DNA from: Phyto melanocephala
Lineage: Eukaryota; Arthropoda; Insecta; Diptera; Rhinophoridae
Direction: 5' to 3'
Assembly (NCBI GenBank): GCA_941918925.1
Contig: OW799236.1
Span: 86,020,213-86,084,212, forward strand
Length of the DNA stretch: 64,000 nt
Shown here piece by piece: positions 34,200-45,837 of the stretch (position 1 is its first letter; each line of letters starts with the position of its first letter). The translations under genes were made by a program, and so were the position numbers. The notes below the pieces were generated by a model. The model saw nothing but the letters and a program-made list of their open reading frames with translations. It did not search any database and had not been told where the DNA came from.

Positions 34200-34640
34200 A
34201 AATTAACATCAAGATCAAATGGATAGAAGGTAAAAAGTACGAATAGCAGCTACGCTGTTAGTGAAAAATATCTATTTATTGGAGAGAAAGCTGAAATTAC
34301 TTTTGCTAAAACTGCTTCATAATGTAAAAGTTGTAAATGCACTAGCAATCACAAATCTGAACATGTTGCTTCAAGTTGGGATGGCAGAAGGAGACTCTTA
34401 AATAAGAGAAAGGTAATTGTGGTTTAATGGTATCTTTTCACGGAGGTTATAATTCATATGCACTTTTTGGGCATATGAATTGACGTGCTAACGATGGACG
34501 ATACCAGTATTAAGGAAAACTTTCGACTAAACAGAAAGGCATTCCAAAAAATATGTAAAAAGTTCAACATATCGAATCTATTTTAATTTTACATTTTTTA
34601 TTTTTTAATTTTTTTTCAGTATAAATTCAATATGATTTAG
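34200..34640. other. Non-coding stretch
   Basis: A somewhat less AT-rich patch with no recognised frame or repeat. Confidence 0.3.
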
Positions 34641-34649
34641 TGAATTTAC

Positions 34650-34906
34650 GTAAAATCTAATACACGTTGGGATGGGGATAAATCATAAGTCAATTTCAAT
34701 TAAGACTTGTCTATAATACAGAATAACCATGTAAAAATTCAAAATCAAATATGGCGTCGGAAATATTAAAGTAAAATGGCTATAAAATTGTATATGAAAT
34801 CTAGGTTATGCTACGTTGTGGTTATTTTAACTGTGTAAATTATGGAGAAGGGTATTCTTACTATCAGATACGGCACGGCGGCTACATCTATAAAAGCGGT
34901 TCGAAG
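34650..34906 (-). repeat. HINE-G4 fragment
   Basis: Contains AAATCAAATATGGCGTCGGA, AAATCTAGGTTATGCTACG and GGAGAAGGGTATTCTTACTA, in the order seen at the right end of 62351-63528. Most of the element is missing. Confidence 0.5.
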
Positions 34907-34909
34907 TAT

Positions 34910-36061
34910 CATTATCTCAAGCGGAGTCAGTCGATATCTTTTTTTTTAATATACAACTGTAAGAAATAAAACCATTTTCTTTTTCAACTAATTCCATTTT
35001 TTTTTTCAACTAATTCCAATTTAAAAATTTATTTATTGTTACTTTTAACACTTATCTGGTATTTCCTAAAAACACAATTAATATCACAAAAATGATACAA
35101 ACAATTTAATTTTTTTTAAGTTTAAAATTTTTTTACGAGTTTGCACATTTGAATAGCTACTATTTGCAATTTGCCAATGCAAGTGCTAAATCTCTTGCTG
35201 TTGTAGCAATTATTATTTTTTTTTTCTTTTTTTGTTTTGTTATCGCTTCGCATAAACAAACAATTGGTGTTTTCATTTGGAAAAATCTTTTTGAAATGCA
35301 TTTAATTTACAGGGAAAAAATGTGAAATTTTTCAAATAAAAAACTATCGATTATAAAAATGCATAAATATTAAAAAAAGAAAAAAAATGTAAAATAAAAC
35401 AGTATTTAATTTTTTATGACTTTTTTTCAGCTAAAACCACAGCAGACATAAATATTTACTCATATTAAATGGCAAACGAACACATTAACGCGAAGGTTTT
35501 TTACACTTTATTTACACTAATACAGCTAAACGGTGTACAGGAGGTAGCCATAATATGCCAGACATAGTGAAAGTTTTGTTAAAGTTCAGGTTTACTTTTT
35601 AAAGTTAACTTTTGACGAAATTTAACATCTGGATTATGTTTGGATACCAGGTGGAGTATTTATGATGACTTAGTGGACGAAATTTTTTATAATTTCAATT
35701 GAATCGTTGTTTACATTGTAGCATATTTTAATGAACTATAAAAAGCTAACGAAAACTAAAAATGTTTATTAAAAAGTTCTGCTACAATCGTCATAAGTTG
35801 CAAACTACATGCGAAAATATGTTAAAAAGTTATATTTTAACTATTCCAAGTTAAACTAAATAGTTCGGAATTTTAAAACATTATTTTTGATTTAAAATTT
35901 TTTAAATAAATATTTGTTTGGTTTATTTGAGATCTTTAATAAAGGCCTGTGTAAAATGTTCTAAATGACAAGTGTTCTATTTCATACTAAATACTTACAA
36001 TCTATTTATTTTAGTGTAAATATAAATAAACTTAAATAAATCAATCATCACTTGAAATGTT
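34910..36061. other. Non-coding AT-rich stretch
   Basis: No gene seen. A duplicated phrase (TTTTTCAACTAATTCCA twice) occurs at about 34980-35020. Confidence 0.4.
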
Positions 36062-36062
36062 T

Positions 36063-36096
36063 TTATCTTTCGTTTGGAGTTATCTTTCGTTTGGAG
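36063..36096. repeat. 17-bp exact tandem duplication
   Basis: TTATCTTTCGTTTGGAG occurs twice in direct contact, about 60 bases upstream of the hAT element. Confidence 0.85.
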
Positions 36097-36347
36097 TTTC
36101 TGTGTTCAAAAAAGTATTACCAAAATAAAACGTTAAATGATATAAAGAAACGGCTAGCACGGATGGAAAACATGGTACAATTGTACTTTTTATGGTACAT
36201 TTTTGACCTTGTTGGTACCGTGGTACTACCGCGAGCTACTTGGTACAATTTAAAAATTTCTCCATGTTCTCTTTAATTTTGTTTGTGTGTGTTTAATTTT
36301 ATACTGTCAGCTTTTCTGTTTTTTGTTGCAATGCTGTTGTCAAAGCA

Positions 36348-36459
36348 AATTCATGTACCAGGTGGTGTTAAGTCTGCAACAACAAAATTTGCCTAGTTCT
36401 TTATTGCAAACTTCTTATAAAAATCACCTGTTAGTTTGGCACCACCTGGTACATGAATT
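36348..36459. repeat. 20-bp perfect inverted repeat inside the hAT
   Basis: AATTCATGTACCAGGTGGTG at 36348-36367 and its exact complement at 36440-36459, 72 bases apart. Each arm contains the E-box-like CAGGTG. It could form a hairpin or bind a dimeric protein; its role in the hAT is unknown. Confidence 0.85.
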
Positions 36460-36514
36460 CGACTTGGCTGTTGTTATATGTATTTTTTTCATTTATGGTT
36501 GGTAAGCATGTAAG

Positions 36515-36990
36515 GTGGACTTTAATAATGAAGTACTAAAATGGTTCGATAAGTTTACTCCAGAAAAAGTAATTATGGGAGAAACAAATTCAATAGTACC
36601 TCTTCTGGTGAAAATGTTTCCACACGAACAAACAAACTTTGAAGCAATAAATAATCAGTACAGAGCACTAGCCGATGTGATTGAACTTAAATCACACAAA
36701 GATTTAAATATTTTCTTTTTTTGGTCTTTGGTATCACAGATGAAAAATGAATTAAATGAGTTCATGTTCCCAGATATTTCAAGAATTGTAAGAGGAATTC
36801 TGTATATTCCACATTCATTGGCCAACGTCGAACGAGTTTTTTATTTTTAAAATCTATTTAAAACAAAGAAAAGAAATAGGCTACACTTTTCTACTGTTTC
36901 AAATTTGATACAAACAAAAGATTTATTGAAGTCAACAAATTCTTGTTGCTTTAATTTTAAAATAACAGAAAATTTTTTATCTAAAAGTAT
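36515..36990 (+). pseudogene. hAT transposase C-terminal part
   Basis: A 111-codon frame (36515-36850) ends in DISRIVRGILYIPHSLANVE and RVF, the hATC dimerisation motif; after its stop, FKTKKRNRLHFSTVSNLI follows in the same region (36850-36915) as in other hAT proteins. The N-terminal BED finger and most of the catalytic domain are missing. Stops at 36848 and beyond show decay. Confidence 0.8.
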
Positions 36991-37348
36991 TTAAAAAATA
37001 AAATTTGTTAAATAACCGATCTCCATGTACATATGTACCTATGAATGTAATATTTAATATTTTTTATTGTATACTGGATTTTTATACACATTTTTGTTAA
37101 GTTTCTGTTTTTATTAACAAATATTAAAAAAATGGTACGGTCATGGCCTAAAAAGTATATTTTGTTTTCATACTTGGTACAAAATCATAAAAGCCATTTT
37201 CCTTCCCTGACGGCTAGTCATAGCAAAAGCATCGAGTACAGAAGAATACATACAAAATAATTTTAAAAGTGTTAGACAGCAGTATTATTAAATAATTGCA
37301 TTTAGGACAGTTTACATGTGAACTAATCTCAAATAAAAATAAAACATT

Positions 37349-37941
37349 CCCAGCAAAAAAGACATGCAAAAGAAATTGTGAATACATGAGTTCAACCCAT
37401 GATAAAGTGGTTCAATTAAAATGAAACATGCATGATTTTAATATTAAAGTGTCATTGGAGAGCATGGGCTTATATGAATATATAAAAAAAATTCATTTCA
37501 TTATGATATTTTATGACTTAATAGTGTTTGTTTACATGAATTGTTTAAGATATTTTGCATGCATTTGCATGTATTTTAAAGTATTTCAATAATGACTTAG
37601 GTTAGGTTAGATTCGGCAACCGCCCGAAGGCATAGCTCACTTGGGTCCTCCGAGGGTCCCGTTGTGATATCGTAGACACTAACGCCCGTTTGTCTATGTC
37701 CTCTGGCTGTCGTTCCTCAGCCATCCTGTCCTGTTTATAAAGGTGTGGATCTTTCCCAGATCAACTCCGGAAAGACAAGTTTTACTTTCAAGTATTCGCT
37801 GACCTAGAATCTGGTGTCTAAGGTCCCCGAATGCAGGACAATTACAGAGAAGATGAAAATGTATTTGGATAAGGCATTTTTTATGAATTAGAAGTTATGA
37901 AAATTTTATTCACAATGAACTAGTGCACAATTTTTTGCTGG
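37349..37941. mobile_element. MITE family E, copy 2, interrupted by a LINE end
   Basis: Starts CCCAGCAAAAAAGACATGC and ends ATTTTTTGCTGG. It shares GAATACATGAGTTCAACCCA and GTTTACATGAATTGTTTAAG with the other copies. The interior is split by 37598-37868. Confidence 0.75.
37598..37868 (-). pseudogene. Non-LTR retrotransposon 3' end with CCTAA-type tail
   Basis: Strikingly less AT-rich than its surroundings. On the minus strand one frame reads CPAFGDLRHQILGQRILESK, then GVDLGKIHTFINRTGWL. This is the Cys/His-containing C-terminus that follows RNase H in I/Loa/R1-type LINEs. It ends GGACCCAAGTGAGC, CCTTCGGGCGGTTGCCGAAT and a TAACCTAACCTAA tail. A shorter relative is at 63315-63377. No target duplication was found. 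Confidence 0.65.
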
Positions 37942-37944
37942 TTT

Positions 37945-40170
37945 AAAATATAAAAACATTGCAAGTTTTTCTTTGGTCTAGCACTGTTGAGTGCTAGTGC
38001 TGTTGAAATATTTAAATATTGTTCCAAATACACAAAAGTTGTACCAGAAAACAAAATGTTGTCAGAAAACTGTTAAATATAAAATTTTAATATTAATTAA
38101 AATACATCTTTTCTAATTGAGATGATATTTAACAATCCCTTTTTATTACAAACTTATTTTAATTAATGACATATTGAACTATATTAATTATAGGGTGGTT
38201 CCTATAATCATTATGAGCAAACGTATAGGATCAAGCATAACTCATATTATGTGCTAGCATAATAACTATACAACAAAAACAAAAATTGACTGGTAAGAAT
38301 TAATCACTTTAACAACAGAAACCAAACTAATAAAGAGTTAAGGTAATGATAATTATCATTTCAGAACACATATCAAATAAAGCCTTCTTCAAATTGTGAG
38401 TGTTTCTATTTTTATTTTTTTTTACCAAATTACCTATAATTGAAAGATATTTACGTCACCCGTTTTAAGTCTTGCGAAATTGCATAAATGTGAAGTTTTT
38501 TTTCAAACACAACAACAACTATGTATAAAATAATTTCGCACTTACTTTTCCTTGTTCCACTACCTCTAGCCTTTTGCGTAAATATTAAGCCACACACATG
38601 AGATATGTTTTTACCAAAGATAAGCTCAATTTATCAGCTTCAACAATATTTTTATCAGCTTCGTGCTGTGATTATTAAACAACTTTTTGTTGAAAATAGT
38701 GCTTACATCAGCAATAGTTAATTTCGGCATTTTCGCAAGAGTAAAATCGGTGACGTGAATACTGTTATTGTAATTATGATTGCTCCATATTTAAATTTTA
38801 TCAAACATGATGAAGTATTAAAGTCTATTTAAGCAGTGTTTAGATTTTAGGATTTTTACAAAAAATTCTATAAAATATATTTTTAAAAATTTCTTTGAGC
38901 TTATATTATCAGATGCAAATCAAATGCAATCAGATTAAAACAGCTGTTGTTGTTCGTTGTGTGTGAAAATTCAAACCTAATACAAGTGGTATTAAAAATT
39001 ATTTGAAATATTTCATAAAATGAAGAATTAAACGGATGGTAAAAATTGACAATTCAATTTACTTTTTTCACAAATCAGATAACTTAGAAACACTTTATAG
39101 ACTTGTTATCTACTTAAGAATACAGAAAATGACCAAAAAATATCAAAAAAGATAACAATTGTTTCCTGACTCTAACCTTTTTTTAACCCTACCTCTTCAA
39201 TATTATAAAAAAAAATTTTTTTCTCACCTAATAAATTTAAAATTAACTTGAGTCAGACTGAAAGAAATTAAAAAAAATTGTACCGAACAACTATTGAGTG
39301 TAACAGGGTACAACTTAAGTTTCGATTGTATAAAATTTGATACAATTGTACCACAAATCCCAACTATGTGGTCTAGGTCTACTATCAAAACATTCAAACA
39401 TGTCTTGGAAGTTCTATTTCAGATTAAATCTTCTTTTTATCTTCGTCTGATTTTGCTTAATTTTTCTCAACGTTGTTTTATTTCAGTTTGGTTGTAATTT
39501 GCAATATTTTATTCGTAAAACAAAACACATGTTTTTGGAAGTATGTATTGTATTGTATAATAAGTACGTAATATAATATACACACACTATTTTTAATTTA
39601 AAAGTGTGCTTGTAAGCCATTTTTCTTATGCTTGCGACGCTCTTAGGTCTGTAATAGCCCACAACAGAAAATAGATTTTTCTAAAATTGTTACAATGTAC
39701 AACAATGTTACAATGTTGTAAGTACAACACAGGAGTTAAATTTTTTTTGTTATTCCAAGTTGGTGTTACAACTCTAATAGTGAGTATAGAGTGGTCTTAA
39801 ATATATCAACCAATCGGAAGATGTTATAAGTTTTACAAGTGATGGCCAATTTATTTTAATTTTTAAAAGATTTTTTTTTTTGCTTAATTATTCTTCAAAG
39901 ATTTTGAACAACCATTGGCGATAAGACCATATTTTATTAGTAAATAATTGTCTGCTTTGGACACTGATAATTGTGTCTTGATTATAATCTTCATATCATT
40001 TACAAGGAGCTAGTTGTCAATGTGCTTTAGTTTTTCAAAGATATTTAGAGTTCTACTGTTACTATGACTAGAGAGAAGTACAGAGCTACGATCAATAACT
40101 TTTTGTTGCCACAAATTATTGAATTGGGACTGGAGGTTTCAGCTGAACAGTGCAATTGTACACATAACTA
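37945..40170. other. Non-coding AT-rich stretch
   Basis: No supported gene. A minor inverted motif around 39690-39730 (ACAATGTACAACAATG) is too simple to interpret. The frame at 39294-39497 shows no family features. Confidence 0.4.
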
Positions 40171-40171
40171 C

Positions 40172-40401
40172 ATATCTGTGGCTTGAAGCTAAAAGGGCCA
40201 ATGTCAAAATATTTACTTTTGAGAAAATTGGAATTGAACTTTATACTTTTAGCATTTTATTTATGAAGCTGTTCTGGATGAGGTATGACTTTAGCTGTTT
40301 TACCACAATGAAAAAAAGCAAGAAAACAAATCTAATGCAATGATTAACTCAAAAGAGCAAAAAAGTGACATTGGCCCTTTTAGCTCCAAGCCACAGATAT
40401 A
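40172..40401. mobile_element. Palindromic MITE, family H, copy 3
   Basis: Ends ATCTGTGGCTTGAAGCTAAA and CTCCAAGCCACAGATAT. It has lost about 30 bases of the interior relative to 7651-7910. Confidence 0.8.
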
Positions 40402-40588
40402 TCGTACGGCATTGTGAAGAATACTTTTTCAGTTACAAATTTAAAACTGATTATGTTATACAGGGTGAGCCAAAAGTCACCATGGGGTTTCAAAATGTAG
40501 TATTTATTGTTTGTTTAGAGATGTATATATTTTTTAGATTTTTAAAAATACACTTTGAAAATTGTTTTACGCTCAACATTTTAGTCGG

Positions 40589-40708
40589 GTTACTTTAATT
40601 CGTTTTTGCCAACAACCTCTTTAATTTTTTACACAAACCACAAGGAAATTTAATAAGTATTCGTGAAAAAAAAGAACGAGGTTGTTGGCAAAAATTAACT
40701 AAAGTAAC
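40589..40708. repeat. 120-bp near-perfect hairpin
   Basis: GTTACTTTAATTCGTTTTTG on the left is matched by CAAAAATTAACTAAAGTAAC on the right, with CCAACAACCTC/GAGGTTGTTGG continuing the stem. About 40 bases separate the arms. Probably a tiny MITE. Confidence 0.8.
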
Positions 40709-40746
40709 GATTTGTGCCTAACTCTACTTAGCATGTACATATATAT

Positions 40747-41007
40747 CGACTCCTGTGCGCGAAATTATCATATGTTACGTTTATTTAGAAATTGACTTTT
40801 TTTATGCAGATTTGATCTACATAAACTAATCCACATGCTGATAAAATTTTATAGCTATAACTGTTTTAGTTATGGAGATAACACTGTGTGCATTTTGTAT
40901 GTGGCAGCAGCCTTATTTAAGCTTGCATTTATTTAAAAGTAATAAAAATGCTCTTCTGTAAAATTTTGTTTTTGTAGCATACGATAATTTCGCGTAGAGG
41001 GGTCGAT
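40747..41007. repeat. Inverted-repeat element, about 260 bp
   Basis: The arms TCGACTCCTGTGCGCGAAAT plus TATCATATG and the complement of CATACGATAATTTCGCGTAG with AGGGGTCGA. Likely another MITE nested in the mariner relic. Confidence 0.65.
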
Positions 41008-41019
41008 GTGTATGTCACC

Positions 41020-41480
41020 TATATGTTGGCCGTTTTCGGCCTCGCATTGATGCGATCGTTATAGAGCATTGTCGAAATTTGTGGCTCGAATTCCTGCAAC
41101 AATGTTGTTCATGAGTTCAAGGCTTGCTTCGGAATTGTTCACATATACTCGCTCCTTCAAATAACCTCAAAGAAAATAGTCGAATGCTGACAAATATGAT
41201 AAATAGGCTGCTAAATTTATTTCCAAAATTCTTGATATTATTGGCAGTGAAGGCAGTGGCTCCACTCGGCATAAATTACATCGTAGATATGTTTTCAAAT
41301 GCGGTTCATCTATACCGCTCTCCATTTGCAGTTACAGCTCTTCTGTCTTTGATTTCGTAGAAGTAAGGTCCAAGTATATTTTAAGGTGTAATGGCACAAT
41401 ATACTGTTCCTCTAATGAAATGCAGTTGGCGTTGAAAATTGGCTCTTGGATTTTTCAGAATCCCAGAACCTAAAGTTATG
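41020..41480 (-). pseudogene. mariner transposase remnant
   Basis: On the minus strand: GPYFYEIKDRRAVTANGERY (about 41370), then PSGATAFTANN in place of the usual QDGATAHTAN, DYFL near 41170, and YLKERVYVNNSE (about 41150). The second catalytic Asp is lost. Many frame breaks. Confidence 0.65.
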
Positions 41481-41880
41481 CTTAATAAAGTCATTCAAAT
41501 GAAAATGAGTTTTATGACTTTTAAACAAATTTTCAATAAAGCTGATTTAATTTCTGGTCAAATATTAAAATTAAGCTGCAGAATTTATATGTAGCCGATG
41601 ATCTGGGGGTTTAATTCTTGTATGAGAAATTTTTTAAAAATTAAATTTTTGTTTAAATGCGCTGTAGTGAATTAAGAGCCATTATCAGCTGAGCAGAACA
41701 CCCTCTGGTAGATGTTTCTAATGTTTGGTTAACACTTTGATCTACACGTTTAACGAATTCTACAGTGCGAATTAAATGTAGTCATTTCGAGGTTCGAGGC
41801 AGACTTCTTATGGTACCAAGTTAGTGATGATGATGAACTCAGCCACAAAACATTCGTGCGGATGGCGAAATTCTGATATA

Positions 41881-43675
41881 ACAAGTAAGAGCACTATATT
41901 CGGCTGTGCCGAATCTAATATACCCACCACCAATTTTGTGTACATTTAAAGCACAATATTTATTATTTTGTTAATCGCTATGGAATAATCTCTTTATAAT
42001 AAAATATGTATCACTTTCTTTGTAGAGGGTGGTTAAATTTTAAGGGCCCATGTTGAAGGTGAACTACACGTAGTCTTTAAATTTGTTTTCTGCATTTCAC
42101 TTGACATTTCTCAATCTCAAACTTACTCAATTGTTTGACCGATATTTTGTTAAATACATAATTGAACCATACAAATATTATAATTACAAAAAGAAATAAT
42201 ACTAATATCCTAAATAATTTGTGTTTTATTTAAGTTCAACATCCTCCTTAAAATTTAACCACCCCTTATAACTTCGATATGCTACTAAAATGCTTTTGTA
42301 TATGTAGTCTTTCAATGAAAGTGGGCGTTAAAGTAGGCGTGTCAATAAAGTTTTTGCTAATAAATATAACTTAGATATTTCAATATAGTCCTTTATTTTC
42401 CCAAAAACTTTGTCAATAGAGAAATTACATGAATTTAAGATAAACCATTATATGGGAGGTAGGCGTTAAAGTGGGCGTGTCACCTAAACTTTTTGGCACA
42501 ACATTTAAATTGATTAGAAGGATATACGTAGCAAATTTGATCATCATACCTCTAATTTTGGCGGTTTTATGAGCTTTTAAATTTCATTAACGGTAGATAA
42601 CGTGAAAAGTGGGCGTTAAAGTAGGCGTGTCAAAGTTATTTTTGCGAATGAGTACAACTTATGTGTTTCAATATAGCTTTTTATTATTTCAAAATCTTTA
42701 TTAATAGAGAAATTATATGATTTTTAGTTAAAACGTTTTATGGGAGGTGGGCGTAAAAGTGGGCGTGGCACCTTAATTTTCTGTCACAGTAATGATATTG
42801 CCTAGGGGGATATACCTAGCAAATTTGATCATCATACCTCTAATTTTGGCGGTTTTATGAGCTTTTAAATTTCATTAACGGTAGATAACGTGAAAAGTGG
42901 GCGTTATAGTAGGCGTGTCAAAGTTATTTTTGCGAATGAGTACAACTTAGGTGTTTCAATATAGCCCTTTATTATTCCAAAATCTTTATTTATAGAGAAA
43001 TTATATGATTTTTAGTTAAAACGTTATATGGGAGGTGGGCGTAAAAGTGGGCGTGGCACATTGATTTTCCGTCACAAAAAAGCGTCTCACCACAAAGCAA
43101 AGTTTGCAAAATTTCAGAGTTGCACGTTCAATTTTGTTGCTTTTATGACGTTTTTGTTTTTAAATATACCGAAAAATACACTGTGCGGTATAAATTTTCG
43201 TACATTTTGATCGATAACTCTTTTCCTAATTCATAGATTTAAGCGATTTTCAGGGAAAAATATTCTTTTGACTCGATAAATATATATTCGAAGTTTCATG
43301 ACTCTATGTTTATGCGTCTGGACACAATTCCATTTTATTCGATGTGCGAAGGACACGGTTTTTTCGACCTACTCTTGCTTTACGAGCTATAACTCTCTTC
43401 CTAATATTCCGATATAGCCCATTTTCAATACCAAACAAACCTTGTCTATAAGAAAGATTCTGGCAAAATTTGAGCCCCCTAGCTTTTTCGGTGCGACCTC
43501 TATCGTGCTTTCAACAGACGGACAGACGGACGGACATAGCTAGAACGTCATCAAATCAAACCCTGATTCAGAATATATATACTTTATGGGGTCTAAAATG
43601 GATATTTCGATGTGTTACAAACGGAATGACAAAATGAATATACCCCCACCATTTTTTTGGTGGCGGGTATAAAAA
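41881..43675 (+). repeat. HINE-B3, complete, two internal tandem units
   Basis: Runs from ACAAGTAAGAGCACTATATT to TGGTGGCGGGTATAAAAA. It contains a shortened MITE (42025-42266), two copies of a 286-bp unit starting TAGCAAATTTGATCATCATA (42531 and 42817), and the standard 3' blocks. The retrozyme site (GCACAATATTTATTATTTTG, about 41951) is empty. The frame at 43028-43210 is repeat sequence. Confidence 0.85.
42025..42266 (+). mobile_element. mariner-derived MITE M3, internally deleted
   Basis: Ends GAGGGTGGTTAAATTTTAAG and AAATTTAACCACCCCT, with TA at 42023-42024 and 42267-42268. About 380 bases of interior are missing relative to M1. Confidence 0.8.
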
Positions 43676-43854
43676 CGTTGATGAATGCTGTTTGTGTTAA
43701 AATAATTAATCGCTGATTTAAATAATAAAATTCTGATATTCTGGTTTATTGTTCAGTTGTGAATCTCTCCTTTATTTATTGTCTGGGTGTTATTTAAAAC
43801 GTAAAAGTTATTGAATTCTTAAACCGCATGGGGACTTTTGGCCCACCCGGTATA

Positions 43855-44990
43855 TATAACGGCTTTAGATACAAAAGATAAAGACACTACCATCTGCATT
43901 TGTTGTAAATTACTTTGTTGCTGGTGTACGTTGTTGTGATAAATGAACGAGTGTGGAAGACAACCTGCGATATAGATTTCAATAGAACAAGTGTTTTTAA
44001 AAATAACAAAAACAACCAGTTATTGCAGAGCTACCTACGGATCTAAAGCATATGTAAATAATGACACTGTCTGGGATAAAAAAAATCGACATGTTGCCAG
44101 CATTTATAGTATAGAAAGTGAATTTTATTTTAAAATTTTTATAAAACCTTTATCAACTCATCAATACATAAATAAGCCTTTACCGTTTAACTACTGCTCC
44201 CTAAAAACTAGAGTTTTTCTCGCTTTTGTCGCGTCAGATTTTTATTTAAACAAAAGAAAATGGTTTTGCTTATTCGTGTATTAATCTGGAAATAAATATA
44301 ATATTGAAGTACATTTACGCTTTTAATGTCCATAATTTTCTGTTTCGAACAACTGACAAATACAAGTACATTCGCCCACACTTGTACATTTTAAAAACGT
44401 CATACACACATACACATAACCACTTATAAATACATATACACACATAGTTTAAAACATCATGACTAAAAGGAAAAAAAAAATGACAACAACAAGCTGAAAC
44501 ATAAAAAACAGACGGAAATTAATTGAAAATTCAAAATCAACAAACCATAATAAAACCGGACAACAAATTACGCTATTTTGGTTAAAGACAACAAAAAAAA
44601 CCGATAAAAAAAACGTAAAAAAGTACAAATTAATGCGATTTTAAATGCCAACATTATAAAAAGCAAAAAAAAAAAATAATAATTTTATAAATTTAAAAAA
44701 AAAACGTTTTAAACTAGAGAGAGAGAAACAAAAAGTGGCCCACGTAATTTTCAATTTATAAAAAACGTCAACATTTTGCTTAAATAACACGCAACAATAG
44801 ATGTGTGCATTGGAAGGTATTGAAGCGGTTTTGTATAACAAACTGCGAGGGATTAAAAAAATTAATATAAATCAGCAGCTTTAAATGGATAAACTTAATT
44901 CAACAAAACTAGAATTTTTTTTATTAATCTTATATAATCGGAATAAAACTTACTTGTTTTGGAAAGTGTTCAACTGAAGACAAAAAAATA
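43855..44990. other. Non-coding stretch, possibly UTR-like
   Basis: Sequence such as 44450-44760, rich in AAACAACAA and AAAAGTGG, resembles fly 5' untranslated leaders, but no start codon with a convincing frame follows. A 97-codon frame at 43991-44284 has no recognisable features. Confidence 0.25.
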
Positions 44991-44992
44991 TA

Positions 44993-45534
44993 TAGGGTCC
45001 GCCAAATAACTTTTTTTTTTTGAAAATGCTAAAAAAAAACTACTGTACTTCGGCTGTGTGGCACGTACCGCCGTCCTGTTGAAACCAAATGTTGCCAATA
45101 TCATCCTCTTCAATTCTTATGAACAAAATTCATTCATCATGGCCCGATAACGATCGCCATTGACTCGGCCACTCCTTGCTCAGTTTAAAAGAAAAATGGC
45201 CCAATTATGCCTTTGGACCAAAATCCGCACCAAACAGTGACTTATTTTGAGTGTATCGGCTTTTCAATATATGCGTGTTGGTTTTCTGTGCCTCAAATGC
45301 GACAATTTTGCATGTTTACATTCCCGCCAAGATCAAAATGAGCTTCATCTGAAAAGATGATTTTTTTTGGGCAAAATCGGCATCTTCTGTAAGTTGATCG
45401 CAGCTCCACTTAACGCATTGGATGTTCAGTTGGCTTCAACCATATTCGTTCAGGGGAAATCAGACATGAGCTAAGTGTTACCATTCACGAAATAAGGACT
45501 AGTTGAAAAAAAAAACGTTAAACGGCGGACCCTT
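44993..45534 (-). mobile_element. mariner (DD41D-type), internally deleted
   Basis: The ends TAGGGTCCGCCAAATAACTT and, reversed, AAGGGTCCGCCGTTTAACGT are bounded by TA (44991-44992 and 45535-45536). Minus-strand traces of the transposase include FQMKLILAGM, DIGNIWFQQDGGTCHTAE (second catalytic Asp present, about 45070) and a helix-turn-helix echo near 45430. The C-terminal part is missing. Confidence 0.8.
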
Positions 45535-45837
45535 TACAAGACTATTGAGATTGACGAAAAACAATTATTTATTTGAAAATCATTAAGTTGGGGAATGTTA
45601 TCGGGCACTATGTCTATTTTACGGCTGATATAACCGTGAATCCGACTAACTTTTTCAATAAAATAAGGATCATATAAGCATACCACGCATACGTACTTAT
45701 ATGAATCATTAAAGACGTCATAAAGTGTGCTCCAGAGACAGCCTTTCTTTATGTAATTTAGGCATATAAAAAACTTATTTTTAATAAAAATTTTGTAGCT
45801 TAACCTACATATAATTTTATACGCCCTGTCTCTTTGT

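Larger units (their letters stand above)
36158..37209 (+). mobile_element. hAT transposon, internally deleted, perfect 8-bp TSD
   Basis: The flanking 8-mers ACGGCTAG (36150-36157 and 37210-37217) are identical. The ends are CACGGATGGAAAACATGG and, reversed, CAGGGAAGGAAAATGG, typical CA(G)GG-like hAT termini. Subterminal GGTAC motifs are frequent at both ends (about 36172-36245 and 37133-37190). At 1052 bp it is far shorter than a complete hAT. Confidence 0.9.
40461..43850 (-). mobile_element. mariner (DD41D-type) relic, expanded by nested insertions
   Basis: The ends are CAGGGTGAGCCAAAAGTCAC and, reversed, CCGGGTGGGCCAAAAGTCCC, flanked by TA (40459-40460 and 43851-43852). Within it sit a 120-bp hairpin element (40589-40708), a second inverted-repeat element (40747-41007) and HINE-B3 (41881-43675). 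Removing these leaves about 1.2 kb, normal for mariner. Confidence 0.75.
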
